Origin: Candidatus Melainabacteria bacterium
GTDB taxonomy: Bacteria > Cyanobacteriota > Vampirovibrionia > Obscuribacterales > Obscuribacteraceae
Reading direction: 5' to 3'
Length of the DNA stretch: 5,666 nucleotides
NCBI GenBank assembly: GCA_016209785.1
Contig: JACQVM010000051.1
Location: forward strand, 1 to 5,666
Of this stretch, positions 4,575-5,666 are shown one piece after another. The notes below the pieces were generated by a model. The model was not told the origin of the DNA. It saw only the letters and a list, made by a program, of their open reading frames with translations, and did not search any database. Each line of letters begins with the position of its first letter. Positions within the stretch are counted from its first letter, which is position 1. Both the position numbers and the translations under genes were made by a program.

Positions 4575-5666
4575 TGTGCTCAATGACACAGACTAGCTCG
4601 GCCATTATCTTAAGACAAAAAGCTTCTGGGATAGGTATTTTGCTTATTGACTGTCCTGGGAAAGCAAACTTTCTTACACGTGCTGTAATGAGTGAACTAG
4701 GGGCTGTGCTGGATTGCATTAAGGACAATCCAGAGATGAAGGCACTAGTGGTGCTCTCGGGCAAGAGTGACTCTTTTGTCTTGGGTGCAGATTTGCACGA
4801 GATTATAAAGATTACTAGCGAGTCTCAGGCGTATCAGATGTCCAAGCAAGGACAAGAGGTTTTGGCAAAGTTTGCGAGCCTTGGCAAGCCGACTGTTGTA
4901 GGAATTCATGGGCAGTGCTTAGGTGGTGGACTAGAGCTGGCTCTGTGGTGCCGATATCGTATTGCCACTACTGACCCAAGCACAGTTTTAGCTTTGCCAG
5001 AAATTAGATTGGGGATTGTTCCGGGCCTCGGTGGTACTCAGCTTTTACCTCGCCTAATAGGTGCTAAGGCAGCTCTTGAGATTGTTTTTTCATCAGAGCC
5101 AATCTCAGCAGCCCACGCTAAAGATATTGGGCTGGTTGATGAGCTTGTTTGCCCAGATGATTTTCTTCCGCGCCTGGAGGCAAAAGCTCAATCCATGGTG
5201 TCAGCCCAACAAGCAGATTCCCTGGGCTCGTGCAATGGGCTAACTGACTTGTTGGCATCACGAGCCATCAACCTGAGCCCCGAAAAACAAGCTACATTTT
5301 TTGCCATGGCAGAAAGATCTGTCCGTATTAAAACTAAAGGCAATTATCCGGCCCATACTCGGGTAATTCAGCTCATGAAAGACGGATTGTCTCAGGGACT
5401 GGAAATTGGTCTTGAGCTGGAGGCCAAGGCGTTTGGTGAACTTGCTGTAAGTGATGTTGCGCGCAATTTGCAGGTTTTGTTTTTTAGCACTGAATATGCA
5501 AAAAGGGGAGCAACTCTCTTGTCTCGGAAGACAGGTCAAACCCCGGCATTAATGCCGGGGTGTATTGAGGAATTTGGCGGGGGCTTGCACGCCCGCCAAA
5601 CAGATCTGAAAGACCCCACCCTTAAGGGTGGGGTCTCCGCGGAGCGGGATAGCGCAGTAGCAACAG
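4571..5666 (+). CDS. FadB/FadJ-type multifunctional fatty acid oxidation protein, N-terminal enoyl-CoA hydratase half (runs off right edge)
   Basis: In beta-oxidation the family hydrates 2-enoyl-CoA and then oxidises 3-hydroxyacyl-CoA with NAD+. The frame is open from ATG 4571 to the window end (365 codons seen). Residues about 10-200 are a crotonase domain: SGKSDSFVLGADLHEI (63-78), oxyanion-hole segment HGQCLGGGLE (113-122) with catalytic E122, and ALPEIRLGIVPGLGGT (141-156) with catalytic E144, then AKDIGLVDE. Residues about 200-315 are the helical extension found in FadB/FadJ but not in stand-alone hydratases: KGNYPAHTRVIQLMKDGL, LELEAKAFGELAVSDVARNLQ, VLFFSTEYAKRG. The expected 3-hydroxyacyl-CoA dehydrogenase domain is beyond the edge. 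Residues about 323-358 are encoded by a cluster of palindromes, an odd long linker. The start overlaps the previous stop (ATGA), with GGAAG 11 nt upstream; ATG 4574 and 4583 are alternatives. FadB and FadJ cannot be told apart from this half. Confidence 0.88.
   Translation, partial: MMCSMTQTSSAIILRQKASGIGILLIDCPGKANFLTRAVMSELGAVLDCIKDNPEMKALVVLSGKSDSFVLGADLHEIIKITSESQAYQMSKQGQEVLAKFASLGKPTVVGIHGQCLGGGLELALWCRYRIATTDPSTVLALPEIRLGIVPGLGGTQLLPRLIGAKAALEIVFSSEPISAAHAKDIGLVDELVCPDDFLPRLEAKAQSMVSAQQADSLGSCNGLTDLLASRAINLSPEKQATFFAMAERSVRIKTKGNYPAHTRVIQLMKDGLSQGLEIGLELEAKAFGELAVSDVARNLQVLFFSTEYAKRGATLLSRKTGQTPALMPGCIEEFGGGLHARQTDLKDPTLKGGVSAERDSAVAT
5540..5561. repeat. Palindrome 1 of the in-frame cluster
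   Basis: A perfect 22-bp palindrome: ACCCCGGCATT followed by its reverse complement. As RNA it would make a 9-bp GC-rich stem with a TTAA loop. It is read in frame as TPALMPG within the FadB/FadJ-like protein. There is no T-tract after it, and the coding frame continues, so a terminator is not supported. Confidence 0.85.
5573..5600. repeat. Palindrome 2 of the in-frame cluster (stem-loop)
   Basis: TTTGGCGGG (5573-5581) pairs perfectly with CCCGCCAAA (5592-5600) around a 10-nt loop. In frame it encodes part of EFGGGLHARQ. It begins 11 bp after palindrome 1. Confidence 0.85.
5611..5636. repeat. Palindrome 3 of the in-frame cluster
   Basis: A perfect 26-bp palindrome: AGACCCCACCCTT followed by its reverse complement. 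It could form an 11-bp stem with a TTAA loop, the same central tetranucleotide as palindrome 1. It is translated in frame as KDPTLKGGV plus flanking bases. No T-tract follows. Confidence 0.85.
5635..5644. repeat. Palindrome 4 of the in-frame cluster (short)
   Basis: CTCCGCGGAG is a perfect 10-bp palindrome sharing two bases with the end of palindrome 3. On its own it would be unremarkable; its position at the end of three longer palindromes makes it likely to be part of the same element. Confidence 0.5.

Noticed and set aside
5258..5539. 93-residue minus-strand reading frame opposite the FadB/FadJ-like gene
   Set aside because: It lies wholly within a well-supported coding region and has no recognisable content.
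5541..5636. Palindromes 1-3 as rho-independent terminators of the crotonase gene
   Set aside because: No T-tract follows any of the stems on the plus strand, and the reading frame continues without a stop through all of them.
5642..5666. Start of a tRNA gene at the right edge (AGCGGGATAGCGCAGTAGCAACAG resembles an acceptor plus D-arm)
   Set aside because: The loop lacks the conserved GG, the rest lies outside the window, and the stretch is in frame with the upstream protein.

Overview
The window looks like ordinary chromosomal DNA of moderate GC from a bacterium. Its hibernation-factor protein resembles the long, cyanobacterial (LrtA-type) form of HPF. It is followed by a multidomain beta-oxidation enzyme, which most photosynthetic cyanobacteria lack, and there are no HIP1 octamers (GCGATCGC) that I could see. 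A non-photosynthetic cyanobacterial relative (Vampirovibrionia/Melainabacteria-like) is my best guess. This is inference from protein character only, with no database support.

Layout. On the minus strand, reading right to left, there is a secreted or lipid-anchored TIM-barrel glycoside-hydrolase-like protein with degenerate SLH-like C-terminal repeats (767-2128). It is followed by a 283-bp leader region and then the 5' part of hpf (1-483), which runs off the left edge. A 254-bp divergent intergenic region (2129-2382) holds candidate promoters for both directions and two inverted repeats. On the plus strand there is a tight three-gene run: glutamine-dependent NAD+ synthetase nadE (2383-4044), a four-helix membrane protein of unknown function (4077-4574), and, overlapping it by 4 bp, the start of a FadB/FadJ-type multifunctional beta-oxidation protein (4571 to beyond 5666).

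How the genes relate. The plus-strand genes look like one transcription unit. NadE makes NAD+, and the missing half of the last protein should be an NAD+-dependent 3-hydroxyacyl-CoA dehydrogenase, so a metabolic link is possible but unproven.

The most striking thing is at the right edge. Immediately after the complete crotonase half of the FadB/FadJ-like protein, where the family has only a short linker before the dehydrogenase Rossmann fold, the reading frame stays open through a cluster of four palindromes (5540-5644), two of them perfect and more than 20 bp long. This looks like a palindromic repeat element sitting in frame inside an interdomain linker. No rRNA, tRNA, CRISPR array, insertion sequence or convincing rho-independent terminator is visible.
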